NCBI GenBank assembly: GCA_002083615.1
Contig: MSXO01000003.1
Coordinates: 62,001-126,000, forward strand
Length of the DNA: 64,000 bases
Direction: 5' to 3'
Source: Proteobacteria bacterium ST_bin11
GTDB taxonomy: Bacteria > Pseudomonadota > Gammaproteobacteria > Methylococcales > Methylomonadaceae
Below are positions 35,901 through 43,784 of this stretch, one piece after another (position 1 is the first letter of the stretch; the number at the start of each line of letters is the position of its first letter). Both the position numbers and the translations under genes were made by a program. A model generated the notes under the pieces. The model made no database searches, had not been told where the DNA came from, and was given only the letters and a program-made list of their open reading frames with translations.

Positions 35901-37976
35901 TTGGTGTATCAAGCCAAATTCGACCCACGAGACTGGAGTGGGCATTTACTAGCCATACCAATAAACGACACTACGGGCCAATTGGAAACCAATAATCTGA
36001 ACTGGGACGCCGCGACGCGCTTACCTGTCGCCAGCGCCCGTAATATTTATACCTACGATCCGACATTGACCACTGGTCCACGCGGCATGCCTTTTCAATG
36101 GGCAAATTTGACCGAAACACCTACAGGTTATTCTCAGAAAGATTATCTTAACCAAATATTAGGTGTCGTGGACGGCAAAGGTGAGCTACGGCTCAATTGG
36201 CTGCGTGGAGACAACACAAGTGAACAGCGCTTGGGCGGCGTCGAAAAGTTTAGAAACAGAATCAAGCGATTTGACGGCACTTTCCTAGAAAACACCACAG
36301 ACTTGGCTGATAGCACTATCGCTACCAACAGGTTGGGGGACATCGTAAACTCCGACCCCATCTATGTCGGCACTGATGATTTTGGATACAGTTCATTACC
36401 TGGTCAGGAAGGCAGCGACTACACTGCGTTTAGAACCAGCAATAGTTATCAAAATCGTAGACCCATGATTTACGTGGGGGCCAACGATGGCATGCTGCAT
36501 GGTTTCGATGCCAAAAAGAACGCCGGCTCAATCACAACCGGCGGCAATGAGGTATTTGCCTATGTCCCGAACGCCTTATTTCCGGAATTAAGCAAATTGA
36601 CCTCTTTCTCATACGCCCACCAGTATTTTGTTGACGGCATGTCAAGCTTTGGCGATGTCTATTACGATTCGAATTGGCATACGCTGCTTGCCGGCGTCAC
36701 TGGTGCAGGCGGTCGAGCCGTATTTGCACTCGACATCACTTCTCCTGATAGTTTTGGTGCTAGCAACGTTTTATGGGAATACACCAACGCGGATGATACT
36801 GATCTGGGTTACACCATAGGACAACCGAGTATCGCTAAAATGAAAGACGGCACGTGGGCTGTTATTGTTGCGAATGGTTACAACAGCGAAGCGGGTAAAG
36901 CAGTGCTGTTTGTGCTCAATGCTAAAACAGGGGCGTTAATTAAGAAATTTGATACCGGCATAGGTGACGCAGCGCTGAAAAACGGCCTCTCTTCTCCAAA
37001 AGCGGTCGATACTGACGGAGACAAAATGGTTGACGCCATATACGCAGGTGATCTTTACGGTAACTTCTGGAAATTCAATGTGAGCTCGAACTCTCCAACG
37101 AGTTGGGCCATTGCCAATAGTGGCTCCCCACTGTTTGTAGCTTGCTCTACGACCGGGAGCTCATGTACATCGGCGAATCGCCAACCAATCACTGGAAAAC
37201 CCAGCGTTGGGCCAGTTGGAGCCGATCAGACAGGTGGAATTATGGTGTATTTTGGGACAGGTAAATATTTTGAAACCGACGACAATGTCATACCCCCGAG
37301 TCCACAAGTTCAATCTTTCTATGGTCTGTGGGATGACAACACTGGGATAATCGCCGACAGAGCAAAACTACAAGAACAAACTATCACCTATGAGGGTAAA
37401 CCAAAGAACTCTGCCGGGGTAGAGGGTACAGGCGTGGTTCGAGTCAGTTCCAGAAACACAGTATGCTATTCACTGGCAACCAGTCCATTGCTGGACGACG
37501 ACACACCCACCAATACTTGCAATTCAACTAATCTTAAAAAAGGCTGGGCAATGAATCTCCTTAAGCCTACCAATATCGCCCAAGGTGAAAGAGTCGTTAG
37601 TCCACCGGTGCTTTATCAAGATTTGCTTATTTTTTCAACAATGATTCCAAGTGCAGATCCATGCTCCGGTGGCGGTGTAAGCCGTGTAATGCCTGTAGAG
37701 GCAGTGTCGGGTAAACGCCCAGCCACAGCCTCATTCGATCTATTCGGTAATGACGGCAAGGCTGACGCAAATGATCTTATGCTTATCGATGGCAAACTAG
37801 TTGCTGCTACTGGTTGGGATATGGGCATCGGCATCCATAAAAATCTTAGTCTTGTTGAAAATATCGGTATAGGATCCGGTAGCGACGGTCTGGACAATAT
37901 GATTTTTAAAAAGGACCCTCCAGGTGGCGGCGGTGGCGGCGGTGGCAAAAGAACGTCTTGGCGTCAGTTAAGATAA
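32934..37976 (+). CDS. pilY1: type IV pilus tip adhesin/assembly factor PilY1 with PA14 insert
   Basis: A 1680-residue secreted tip protein that promotes pilus extension, adhesion and surface sensing. A signal peptide spans about 1-28. The N-terminal segment after it (MLTMGRDHKMYYEAYNDASD) is the variant without a von Willebrand A MIDAS motif. Residues about 302-402 look like a PA14 domain (GTYKFSVDGDDAVEV, then NAGTAYDIEYRHEE). A perfect EF-hand-like loop DKNKDGILDTNE lies at 925-936. The C-terminal beta-propeller carries the PilY1 calcium loop DTDGDKMVDAIYAGD near 1360. The tail is eight glycines followed by KRTSWRQLR. It is the largest gene of the pil operon. Confidence 0.92.
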   Translation: MNTKQLQLNTCFLLLLSQALLPSFNVSAGISQQPLFLTSSVPPIVMLTMGRDHKMYYEAYNDASDLNGDGVIDVGYKPAIDYYGYFDSKRCYDYNASGYFEPKDSAINKKCSGVAGDWSGDFLNYLTTARIDALRKVLYGGFRGEDTTTQTLLKRSFIPQDAHAWGKEYDPANSPGYVISDYTPLSEPELGKRHLFANVSLSYTGQPLLRVLDNSQYRIWEWVSIERPVAGTRCLHGGSGPNCAVAASSSWSVVPSTVFSNLIRTTYDVSSSDESGHPSNHDDFDEWVNDYAKTSRRFGSGSMTTIEGNDQNPFGRDDFYMTIVKGKITVPVTGTYKFSVDGDDAVEVIIGTTVVAGWYGGHGPCNCNTYNGTIYLNAGTAYDIEYRHEERSGGDSFVLRWETTTAGSSMTDYSVNVKVCETGKLEANCKAYTSGSTTTYKPTGLLHTYGENDAMAFGLITGSYKKNISGGVLRKNIESFKNEVDANTGIFTTTNGIVNTINNLRINTFRYSGHDYASGWITTRAINQGEAAEWGNPIAEMMYEGLRYFAGKATPTSAYSITATDTPDATLGLPLPTWLDPYSSTGGKYLSCAKPMQLVISDINASYDTDQLPGSYFNASFTGDLAGLDVSSLADTIWGNESEASNLFIGQSGILSDGAPTAKSANSFKNIRGLAPEEPTKLGGFYAGSIALHGRRTDLNSVTGDQKTDTLAVALASPLPRIEIPVNNKTVTLVPFAKSVAGSSITATSTTFQPTNQIVDFYVEKIANTVEPISGVTAGNKDPLINGGRPYGKFRINYEDVEQAADHDMDAIVEYTFAVNASGQVVVDLNSTYAAGGIVQHMGYVISGTTRDGVYLEVRDRDTGAGGDTDYFLDTPPGQFPGGTWADSTALPLTASRTFTVGTTTSASFVKHDPLWYAAKWGVNDKNKDGILDTNEWDEDSNGTPDGYFLVTNAGKLSEQLGKAFAKILSNVSSSSAVAANTAKLNTGTLVYQAKFDPRDWSGHLLAIPINDTTGQLETNNLNWDAATRLPVASARNIYTYDPTLTTGPRGMPFQWANLTETPTGYSQKDYLNQILGVVDGKGELRLNWLRGDNTSEQRLGGVEKFRNRIKRFDGTFLENTTDLADSTIATNRLGDIVNSDPIYVGTDDFGYSSLPGQEGSDYTAFRTSNSYQNRRPMIYVGANDGMLHGFDAKKNAGSITTGGNEVFAYVPNALFPELSKLTSFSYAHQYFVDGMSSFGDVYYDSNWHTLLAGVTGAGGRAVFALDITSPDSFGASNVLWEYTNADDTDLGYTIGQPSIAKMKDGTWAVIVANGYNSEAGKAVLFVLNAKTGALIKKFDTGIGDAALKNGLSSPKAVDTDGDKMVDAIYAGDLYGNFWKFNVSSNSPTSWAIANSGSPLFVACSTTGSSCTSANRQPITGKPSVGPVGADQTGGIMVYFGTGKYFETDDNVIPPSPQVQSFYGLWDDNTGIIADRAKLQEQTITYEGKPKNSAGVEGTGVVRVSSRNTVCYSLATSPLLDDDTPTNTCNSTNLKKGWAMNLLKPTNIAQGERVVSPPVLYQDLLIFSTMIPSADPCSGGGVSRVMPVEAVSGKRPATASFDLFGNDGKADANDLMLIDGKLVAATGWDMGIGIHKNLSLVENIGIGSGSDGLDNMIFKKDPPGGGGGGGGKRTSWRQLR

Positions 37977-38032
37977 ATAGCCGACAAAGTATTGCGCCTG
38001 TGTTTTGACACGGAGAAAGGCTTTTAACGCTT

Positions 38033-38109
38033 AATGCTTCTCACCCCTCACGAAAGCGATAGTCGCCTAGTCGAAATCGGTCGAGCTTACTAAGGGACCG
38101 AGAAGCATT
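38033..38109. other. branched inverted-repeat element upstream of pilE
   Basis: A perfect 10-bp inverted pair AATGCTTCTC (38033-38042) and GAGAAGCATT (38100-38109) encloses 57 nt. Inside, GCGA-TAG-TCGC (38056-38066) and GGTC/GACC (38079-38082 with 38096-38099) can form further stems, giving a branched fold closed by the long stem. It lies between pilY1 and the pilin gene, 89 nt before the pilin ATG. It could be an attenuator or leader structure or a small mobile remnant. It does not match riboswitch classes I know, including GEMM. Confidence 0.45.
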
Positions 38110-38197
38110 GTTATTTCAATGCGGTAAACACTAAGAAGAGCAGTAGAGTTACAAATTAAACTAGGCAGTCGCCACCCATAAAACAGGCAAACTTAAA

Positions 38198-38665
38198 ATG
38201 AACAAAATAAGCAAAACACAAGGCGTAACGCTTATAGAGCTGATGGTGACTGTAGCGATTGTTGGCATACTTGCAGCAATTGCGATGCCTAGCTACCAGG
38301 AGAGTGTTCGAAAATCCAGACGAGCAGACGTGAAAGGCGTATTGCTAGGATTGACTAACGCAATGGAGCGACGTTTTACAGAGGCGAATAGCTTTTGCGA
38401 CGCTGCGACAGGAGGCACTGCGGTAACTGGTTGCGGCACGGCGACCGGCGACACTGGCACACCGTCAGTTTTTACAATTCCAACGGAAACAGCCGGTTTT
38501 TACACTGTGACCATTAGTGCCGTTAGCGCCAGTACTTATACCCTAAGCGCAGTCCCCATCGGCGCCCAAGCCGGCGACAGATGTGGCACCTTATGGATAG
38601 ACAGTACCGGCAGCAAAGATGTAATAGGCGCCACCTTAGATGCTTCAACCTGTTGGAACAGGTAA
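38198..38665 (+). CDS. pilE: type IV pilin, PilE/PilA type
   Basis: A 155-residue prepilin. The processing site is G|VTLIELMVTVAIVGILAAIA with Glu+5 intact and Val at +1 (usually Phe). The signature AMPSYQESVRKSRRADVKGVL follows. The C-terminal Cys pair (C118-region CGTLW and the final CWNR) matches the PilE-type disulphide region. The length and its position after pilY1 fit the PilE minor pilin that closes the fimT-pilVWXY1E order. Whether it is the major pilin of this organism cannot be told. Confidence 0.9.
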   Translation: MNKISKTQGVTLIELMVTVAIVGILAAIAMPSYQESVRKSRRADVKGVLLGLTNAMERRFTEANSFCDAATGGTAVTGCGTATGDTGTPSVFTIPTETAGFYTVTISAVSASTYTLSAVPIGAQAGDRCGTLWIDSTGSKDVIGATLDASTCWNR

Positions 38666-38808
38666 AAAATCCGACTTAAGTATCTTTTTAATTATTCAGT
38701 AAAAACGGGCTATTTCACGCGCCAGGTAAGGAAGCCGAACCAGCAATCGAGTTGCACACAAGGCTTATCCAGCCTGCAATTTACAATTGCTGAATACTGG
38801 CAAATCGT

Positions 38809-39828
38809 TTAGATAATTAGCATCGCATCGCCATAACTGAAAAATCGATATTTTTGCTCAATGGCATGATGATAAGCATTCATAACCGCGTCATAGCCGG
38901 CGAATGCAGAAACCAACATCAACAAAGTCGACTCCGGCAAATGAAAGTTGGTCAGCAAAGCGTCGACCGATTTGAACGAGTATCCCGGCGTAATAAATAA
39001 ATCGGTATCGCCGAGTCCCGCCTGCAATACACCACTTCGCGATGCCGACTCCAACGCTCTTACCGCAGTGGTGCCTATAGCCACAATCCGTCCGCCCCTG
39101 GCTCTTGCCTGGTTTACCGCATCTACACACGCTTGAGACACATTGTAAAATTCCGTGTGCATCAGATGTTCGGATAAATCTTCGACACGCACCGGTCGAA
39201 ATGTGCCGCTGCCAATATGCAAGGTAACGAAAGTGCGCGCCACCCCTTTTTGATCTAAGCGATCCAAGATGGTTTGATCAAAATGTAATCCTGCGGTTGG
39301 CGCAGCCACTGCACCTAATTGCTCGGCAAACACGGTTTGATAACGATCCAAATCGCTCGCTTCGTCAGAGCGGCTAATATAGGGCGGTAAAGGGATATGA
39401 CCTATTTCGTCCAGCAGCGCCAACAAGCCAACCTCCGTTTCAAACCGCAGGCGAAACAAATCGCTATTTCTGTCGACAACTCTGCAAATCGCACCATTTT
39501 CCAAGGTTAACCGGGCGTCGATCTTTAGCGACTTACTGGCTTTGACATGAGCGAGCGCAACATGAGTGTCCTCAACGCGTTCGATCAATATTTCCACCTT
39601 GCCACCGCTAGCCTTGTGCGCGAATAAGCGAGCAGGCATAACTTTGGTGTTATTAAAAACCAATAAGTCTTTGTCGTTAATTAAGTCGACAAAGTCGGTG
39701 AACTGACAGTCTGCGATTGCCCCACAGTGTTTATCCAAACGTAACAGTCGACTGGCACTACGTTCTTTTAGCGGATACTGAGCAATAAGTTGCTCGGGCA
39801 ACTGGAAATTGAAGTCGCTCTTTTTCAT
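38809..39828 (-). CDS. queA: S-adenosylmethionine:tRNA ribosyltransferase-isomerase QueA
   Basis: Transfers and isomerises the ribosyl moiety of SAM onto preQ1 in tRNA to form epoxyqueuosine. The 339-residue protein has the complete family pattern: FNFQLPEQLIAQYPL at the N-terminus, VFNNTKVMPARL, AAPTAGLHFD and FITPGYSFKSVDALLTNFHLP. It is on the minus strand, converging on the pilus operon. No tgt gene lies next to it in the window, although the usual partner is tgt-yajC. Confidence 0.95.
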   Translation of the reverse strand: MKKSDFNFQLPEQLIAQYPLKERSASRLLRLDKHCGAIADCQFTDFVDLINDKDLLVFNNTKVMPARLFAHKASGGKVEILIERVEDTHVALAHVKASKSLKIDARLTLENGAICRVVDRNSDLFRLRFETEVGLLALLDEIGHIPLPPYISRSDEASDLDRYQTVFAEQLGAVAAPTAGLHFDQTILDRLDQKGVARTFVTLHIGSGTFRPVRVEDLSEHLMHTEFYNVSQACVDAVNQARARGGRIVAIGTTAVRALESASRSGVLQAGLGDTDLFITPGYSFKSVDALLTNFHLPESTLLMLVSAFAGYDAVMNAYHHAIEQKYRFFSYGDAMLII

Positions 39829-39975
39829 TGCAAAATAGTATTTAAATCACTTTTGAAAACTCTTGAGAATTGCTCGTTCGCAAGATCGGTGAAGGGGAAT
39901 TTTATTGGGTTTTTAATACTTCGCGTAGTTATATTTCGCCAAGTATTGTTAATGGGAACCCGGATGGCGCAAGAC

Positions 39976-40218
39976 TTAAACCGGCAAAGCTCTAATAATT
40001 AAGATCAGATTTGTCAGAAGTTCGTCTTGCGGCAATTGTTCGCCCATCAAATATCGCATCAATTCGGTATCTTCAAGGCCTAGCAGTAGTAAAAACGTCT
40101 GCTGTTCCGAAATATCGGCTTTGGGGTAGCGACTTTCTAAATACCTGAGTAATATCAAATCAAGCTCAAGTGTACCGCGCCGGCAACGCCAGCGCAGTTT
40201 ATTGATGTTTTCGTTCAC
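39976..40218 (-). CDS. sdhE: succinate dehydrogenase flavinylation factor SdhE
   Basis: Small 80-residue assembly factor that promotes covalent FAD attachment to SdhA. The conserved RGxxE motif appears as CRRGTLELDL (about 12-21), and the all-helical length fits the family (E. coli SdhE/YgfY, 88 residues). The start is GTG at 40218, overlapping the sdhB stop (GTGA). In many gammaproteobacteria sdhE sits away from sdh; here it closes the operon. Confidence 0.93.
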   Translation of the reverse strand: MNENINKLRWRCRRGTLELDLILLRYLESRYPKADISEQQTFLLLLGLEDTELMRYLMGEQLPQDELLTNLILIIRALPV

Positions 40219-40997
40219 AGGTGATCGCGTTCCACCAATAACTTTTTGATTTCGGCGATAGCCTTTGCGGGGTTAAGCCCCTTAGGACAGGTATCGGTAC
40301 AATTCATAATGGTATGACAACGATACAATTTAAACGATTCGTCAAGTTCGTCTAGCCGTTCCTTATCGTTTTCATCGCGGCTGTCTGCCAACCAACGGTA
40401 AGCCTGCAATAAAACAGCCGGCCCGAGGTATTTATCGCTGTTCCACCAATAACTTGGGCAACTGGTTGAGCAACATGCGCAGAGCACGCATTCATATAAG
40501 CCATCGAGTTTGGCACGGTCTTCCCGGCTTTGCAGACGTTCGGCTCCCGCCGGTGCTTCTGACTCGGTGGTTAACCAGGGTTTTATAGACGTATATTGCT
40601 CAAAGAAATGCGTCATATCCGCGACCAAGTCCTTGACGACGGACATATGCGGCAAAGGGAATATTTTAACAGTGCCTTTATAGTCACCAATTGCCTTGGT
40701 ACACGCCAGAGTATTTTTACCGTTGATATTCATCGCGCAGGACCCGCAGACGCCTTCTCGGCAGGAGCGGCGAAATGTCAAACTGCTGTCTATCTCATTT
40801 TTAATTTTGATAATCGCATCTAGCACCATCGGCCCGCATTGGTCCATATCGATTTCGTAGGTATCAATACGGGGATTTTCCCCCGAATCAGGATCCCAAC
40901 GATAAACCTCAAAATGGCGGACGTTGGTAGCGCCTTCGGCTTTATAGGTCTTACCCTTTTTTACGACCGAGTTTTTAGGCAGTGTAAATTCAACCAT
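40215..40997 (-). CDS. sdhB: succinate dehydrogenase iron-sulfur subunit SdhB
   Basis: Electron-transfer subunit of complex II. The 260 residues carry the [2Fe-2S] ligands (CREGVCGSCAMNINGKNTLAC split over about 60-80), the [4Fe-4S] ligands (CVLCACCSTSCP) and the [3Fe-4S] ligands (CHTIMNCTDTCPKGLNP). The ATG overlaps the last base of the sdhA stop and the end overlaps sdhE. It is somewhat longer than E. coli SdhB (238), resembling the mitochondrial/alphaproteobacterial-like form. Confidence 0.96.
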   Translation of the reverse strand: MVEFTLPKNSVVKKGKTYKAEGATNVRHFEVYRWDPDSGENPRIDTYEIDMDQCGPMVLDAIIKIKNEIDSSLTFRRSCREGVCGSCAMNINGKNTLACTKAIGDYKGTVKIFPLPHMSVVKDLVADMTHFFEQYTSIKPWLTTESEAPAGAERLQSREDRAKLDGLYECVLCACCSTSCPSYWWNSDKYLGPAVLLQAYRWLADSRDENDKERLDELDESFKLYRCHTIMNCTDTCPKGLNPAKAIAEIKKLLVERDHL

Positions 40998-42781
40998 TAG
41001 TAAACCCTCTCTTTAGGCGCAACGACTTCGACTTCGTCGGTTAGCGTATACAGGTGGACTGGGCGGTAGTCGATTTTGACTTGGTTATCTTCCCGCCAAG
41101 TCAGAGTGTGCTTCATCCAGTTTTTATCGTCGCGTTTCGGAAAGTCCTCACGCGCATGACCGCCGCGACTTTCTTGGCGATTGCCTGCTGCGGTGATAGT
41201 AACCTGAGCTTGGCCGAGCAGATTATCCAGTTCCAAGGTTTCCACCAGGTCGGTATTCCAAATCAACGATTTATCGCCGACATTAACATCGTTGAAAGAC
41301 GCGGCAATTTCGCCCATGGACTTAATCCCTTGGTTGAGCGTCGATTCCGTTCTGAATACTGCTGCTTTAGACTGCATCGTCACTTGCATATCCATACGGA
41401 TTTCGGCGGTTTTGCGACTGCCGCTGGCATTGCGGATTTTATCGAAGCGAGACAGAGCTTGATCCGTGGCGTCTTTTGCCAACTGCTTATGCGGCATGCC
41501 CGGTTTAATCAACTCGGTGCAGCGAATAGCTGCCGCTCGACCGAACACCACCAAATCCAATAAAGAATTTGAACCTAGGCGATTGGCACCATGCACAGAA
41601 ACACAGGCCGTTTCACCAATCGCCATCAAACCCGGCACCACGTAATCGGGGTTACCGTCTTTCAGTGTTACCACTTCAGCTTTATAGTTGGTGGGAATGC
41701 CACCCATGTTGTAATGCACGGTTGGCAATACCGGAATCGGCTCTTTAGTCGCATCCACGCCTGCAAAAATCCTGGCTGTTTCAGTAATACCGGGTAAACG
41801 CTCGTGAATAATTGCTGGATCAAGATGCTCTAAATGCAAGTGAACGTGGTCTTTCTTAGGCCCCACCCCTCTGCCCTCATTGATCTCGACCGTGATAGCC
41901 CGACTCACTACATCTCGCGATGCTAGGTCTTTGGCATGCGGGGCATAGCGTTCCATGAATCGCTCCCCTTCAGAATTGGTTAGGTAGCCGCCCTCGCCTC
42001 GCGCGCCTTCACTCATTAAACAACCGGACCCGTAGATGCCGGTCGGATGGAATTGCACGAACTCCATATCTTGCAGAGGTAAACCCGCTCTCAAGATCAT
42101 GCCGTTGCCGTCGCCGGTAACAGTGTGCGCGGAGGTGCAGGATAAATAGGTACGACCATATCCGCCAGTTGCCATCACTGTTTGATGACCACGAAATAGA
42201 TGAATAGAACCGTCATCCAAGCACCAAGCCAGGACCCCACAACACTCGCCCTCTTCCATGATCAAATCCAACGCTATGTACTCGACGAAAAACTCTGCGT
42301 TGTGCTTTAAAGCCTGTTGATACAAAGTGTGTAGAATCGCGTGTCCGGTCACATCCGCCGCCGCGCAGGTTCTTTGCGCCTGGCCTTTACCGTAATGCGT
42401 GGACATGCCGCCAAAGGCCCGCTGGTAAATTTTACCTTCCGCAGTCCTCGAAAACGGTACGCCATAGTGTTCTAATTCAATAATGGCCGGTATCGCTTCC
42501 CGGCACATATACTCAATGGCATCCTGATCGCCCAACCAATCTGATCCTTTCACCGTATCGTACATGTGGAAACGCCAGTCGTCTTCACCCATATTGCCCA
42601 GCGCAGCGCTAATCCCGCCTTGTGCCGCCACGGTGTGACTGCGTGTGGGGAACACTTTACTGATACAAGCGGTTTTTAGACCCTTTTCCACCATGCCGAA
42701 AGTGGCTCGCAGGCCGGCCCCGCCGGCCCCAACTACCACGACGTCATGTTGGTGTTCGATGATGTTATATGCCGAGGCCAT
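40997..42781 (-). CDS. sdhA: succinate dehydrogenase flavoprotein subunit SdhA
   Basis: Catalytic subunit oxidising succinate to fumarate. The 594 residues contain the FAD dinucleotide fold (VVVGAGGAGLRATFGM) and the flavinylated His in RSHTVAAQGGISAALGN. The capping-domain segment QFHPTGIYGSGCLMSEGARGEGG and the active-site Arg region HGANRLGSNSLLDLVVFG are also present. It lies 3 bp after sdhD. All key residues appear intact. Confidence 0.97.
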   Translation of the reverse strand: MASAYNIIEHQHDVVVVGAGGAGLRATFGMVEKGLKTACISKVFPTRSHTVAAQGGISAALGNMGEDDWRFHMYDTVKGSDWLGDQDAIEYMCREAIPAIIELEHYGVPFSRTAEGKIYQRAFGGMSTHYGKGQAQRTCAAADVTGHAILHTLYQQALKHNAEFFVEYIALDLIMEEGECCGVLAWCLDDGSIHLFRGHQTVMATGGYGRTYLSCTSAHTVTGDGNGMILRAGLPLQDMEFVQFHPTGIYGSGCLMSEGARGEGGYLTNSEGERFMERYAPHAKDLASRDVVSRAITVEINEGRGVGPKKDHVHLHLEHLDPAIIHERLPGITETARIFAGVDATKEPIPVLPTVHYNMGGIPTNYKAEVVTLKDGNPDYVVPGLMAIGETACVSVHGANRLGSNSLLDLVVFGRAAAIRCTELIKPGMPHKQLAKDATDQALSRFDKIRNASGSRKTAEIRMDMQVTMQSKAAVFRTESTLNQGIKSMGEIAASFNDVNVGDKSLIWNTDLVETLELDNLLGQAQVTITAAGNRQESRGGHAREDFPKRDDKNWMKHTLTWREDNQVKIDYRPVHLYTLTDEVEVVAPKERVY

Positions 42782-42784
42782 GAG

Positions 42785-43171
42785 TTACCTTGCCAAAAGA
42801 ATAATGATAATCGCGAGCAATGCCGCAACACCCAAAACTAAAAAAATCAGGTTGGTGGCGCGTATCGCCAAGTTTCTAACCGGAATGGTCGAAACATAAT
42901 CTTCTATCACCACCTGCACCCCCAAAGCCGCGTGATAAATCACCGCGACAGTCCAAGCGATAATCGCAATCGTATTTAGCGGCGAAGACAGCCACTCTAC
43001 CGTGTTCGCATAGGGCGCATTTAAGGCTTTGTTTAATAGAACAATCAACCAGATCGATAGTGGCACCAAGGCCACTGCAGTCACGCGCTGGTACCAAAAA
43101 TGCCCTGAGCCACTGTGTACCGAGAAAAAGTCGGCGGCTTTTTCTAATGTTGCTTTGTAATCCATAACCAA
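42785..43171 (-). CDS. sdhD: succinate dehydrogenase membrane anchor SdhD
   Basis: A 128-residue membrane anchor subunit with three hydrophobic helices. It opens with a soluble stretch ending SGSGHFWYQRVTAVALVPLS, the family entry into TM1. A His in VIYHAALGVQVVIEDY is the likely haem b/quinone-site residue. It sits between sdhC (6 bp upstream) and sdhA (3 bp downstream), as is usual. Confidence 0.93.
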   Translation of the reverse strand: MVMDYKATLEKAADFFSVHSGSGHFWYQRVTAVALVPLSIWLIVLLNKALNAPYANTVEWLSSPLNTIAIIAWTVAVIYHAALGVQVVIEDYVSTIPVRNLAIRATNLIFLVLGVAALLAIIIILLAR

Positions 43172-43177
43172 CCCCTC

Positions 43178-43549
43178 CTAAGAAACCACAAAGGTAATCA
43201 ATGTCAACGACGCCGAAGCGATTAGTTCGTAAACCGCATACTTATCTAAGGTCATCCGCTCGAAGGTTTTGCAAAAATCCCAAATCAAATGGCGAATACC
43301 ATGGATTAGATGAAAAAATAACGCATAGATGAAGCCCCAATAAACTAATTTGAACAGCCAATAGGACATGAATGCCTGCATAGCGCCGTAAGCGCCTTCA
43401 CCGGCTGCAATGGCAAATAGCATATAGACGAACAACACCAAGCCCATAGAAAGAAACACACCAGTCATGCGGTGAGTAATTGAAACCAAGCCTGTTAAGG
43501 GCAATCGATAGACTTGGAGATGGGGCGAAAGCGGTCTGTTTGCTGACAT
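43178..43549 (-). CDS. sdhC: succinate dehydrogenase cytochrome b556 subunit SdhC
   Basis: A 123-residue membrane subunit with three helices. The N-terminal signature RPLSPHLQVYRLPLTGLVSI and SITHRMTGV are the SdhC family hallmarks (quinone site Ser/Arg). The haem ligand His lies in HLIHGIRHLIWD. It begins the sdhCDAB block, 40 bp downstream of the SDHAF4-like gene. Confidence 0.94.
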   Translation of the reverse strand: MSANRPLSPHLQVYRLPLTGLVSITHRMTGVFLSMGLVLFVYMLFAIAAGEGAYGAMQAFMSYWLFKLVYWGFIYALFFHLIHGIRHLIWDFCKTFERMTLDKYAVYELIASASLTLITFVVS

Positions 43550-43589
43550 GATTTACCCTGTTATGCTTAAAGTTGAAAGTGATATGTAA

Positions 43590-43781
43590 TTAAAAGTCGA
43601 CGCAGCGACCTTTGCGTTCCCAATCGCCAAAGCGAGTAGGTTCAGGACCTTTAGGGCCATTAATCTCTATCGGCATGCGAGAAGCTTGATCATCGGCAAC
43701 TGTCTTCTCTGATTCGGGGCAAACGTTTTCAGGCGTTTCTTCAGTGTTAGTTTTAGCTAACTTCATGTCGGTATCTTGCAT
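43590..43781 (-). CDS. SDHAF4-family (DUF1674) succinate dehydrogenase assembly factor
   Basis: A 63-residue protein whose C-terminal half, INGPKGPEPTRFGDWERKGR followed by CVDF, is the DUF1674 signature shared with mitochondrial SDHAF4/Sdh8. That factor binds flavinylated SDHA and protects it before assembly with SDHB. The N-terminal half is acidic and presumably disordered. It lies 3 bp after gltA and just before sdhC, so its position supports the assigned role. I expect this family mainly in alphaproteobacteria and mitochondria; its presence here together with SdhE is notable. Confidence 0.88.
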   Translation of the reverse strand: MQDTDMKLAKTNTEETPENVCPESEKTVADDQASRMPIEINGPKGPEPTRFGDWERKGRCVDF

Positions 43782-43784
43782 AAT

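Noticed and set aside
38033..38109. cyclic-di-GMP (GEMM) riboswitch before the pilin gene
   Set aside because: The closing stem is right in scale, but the conserved GEMM core sequences are absent, so only a generic structured element is reported.
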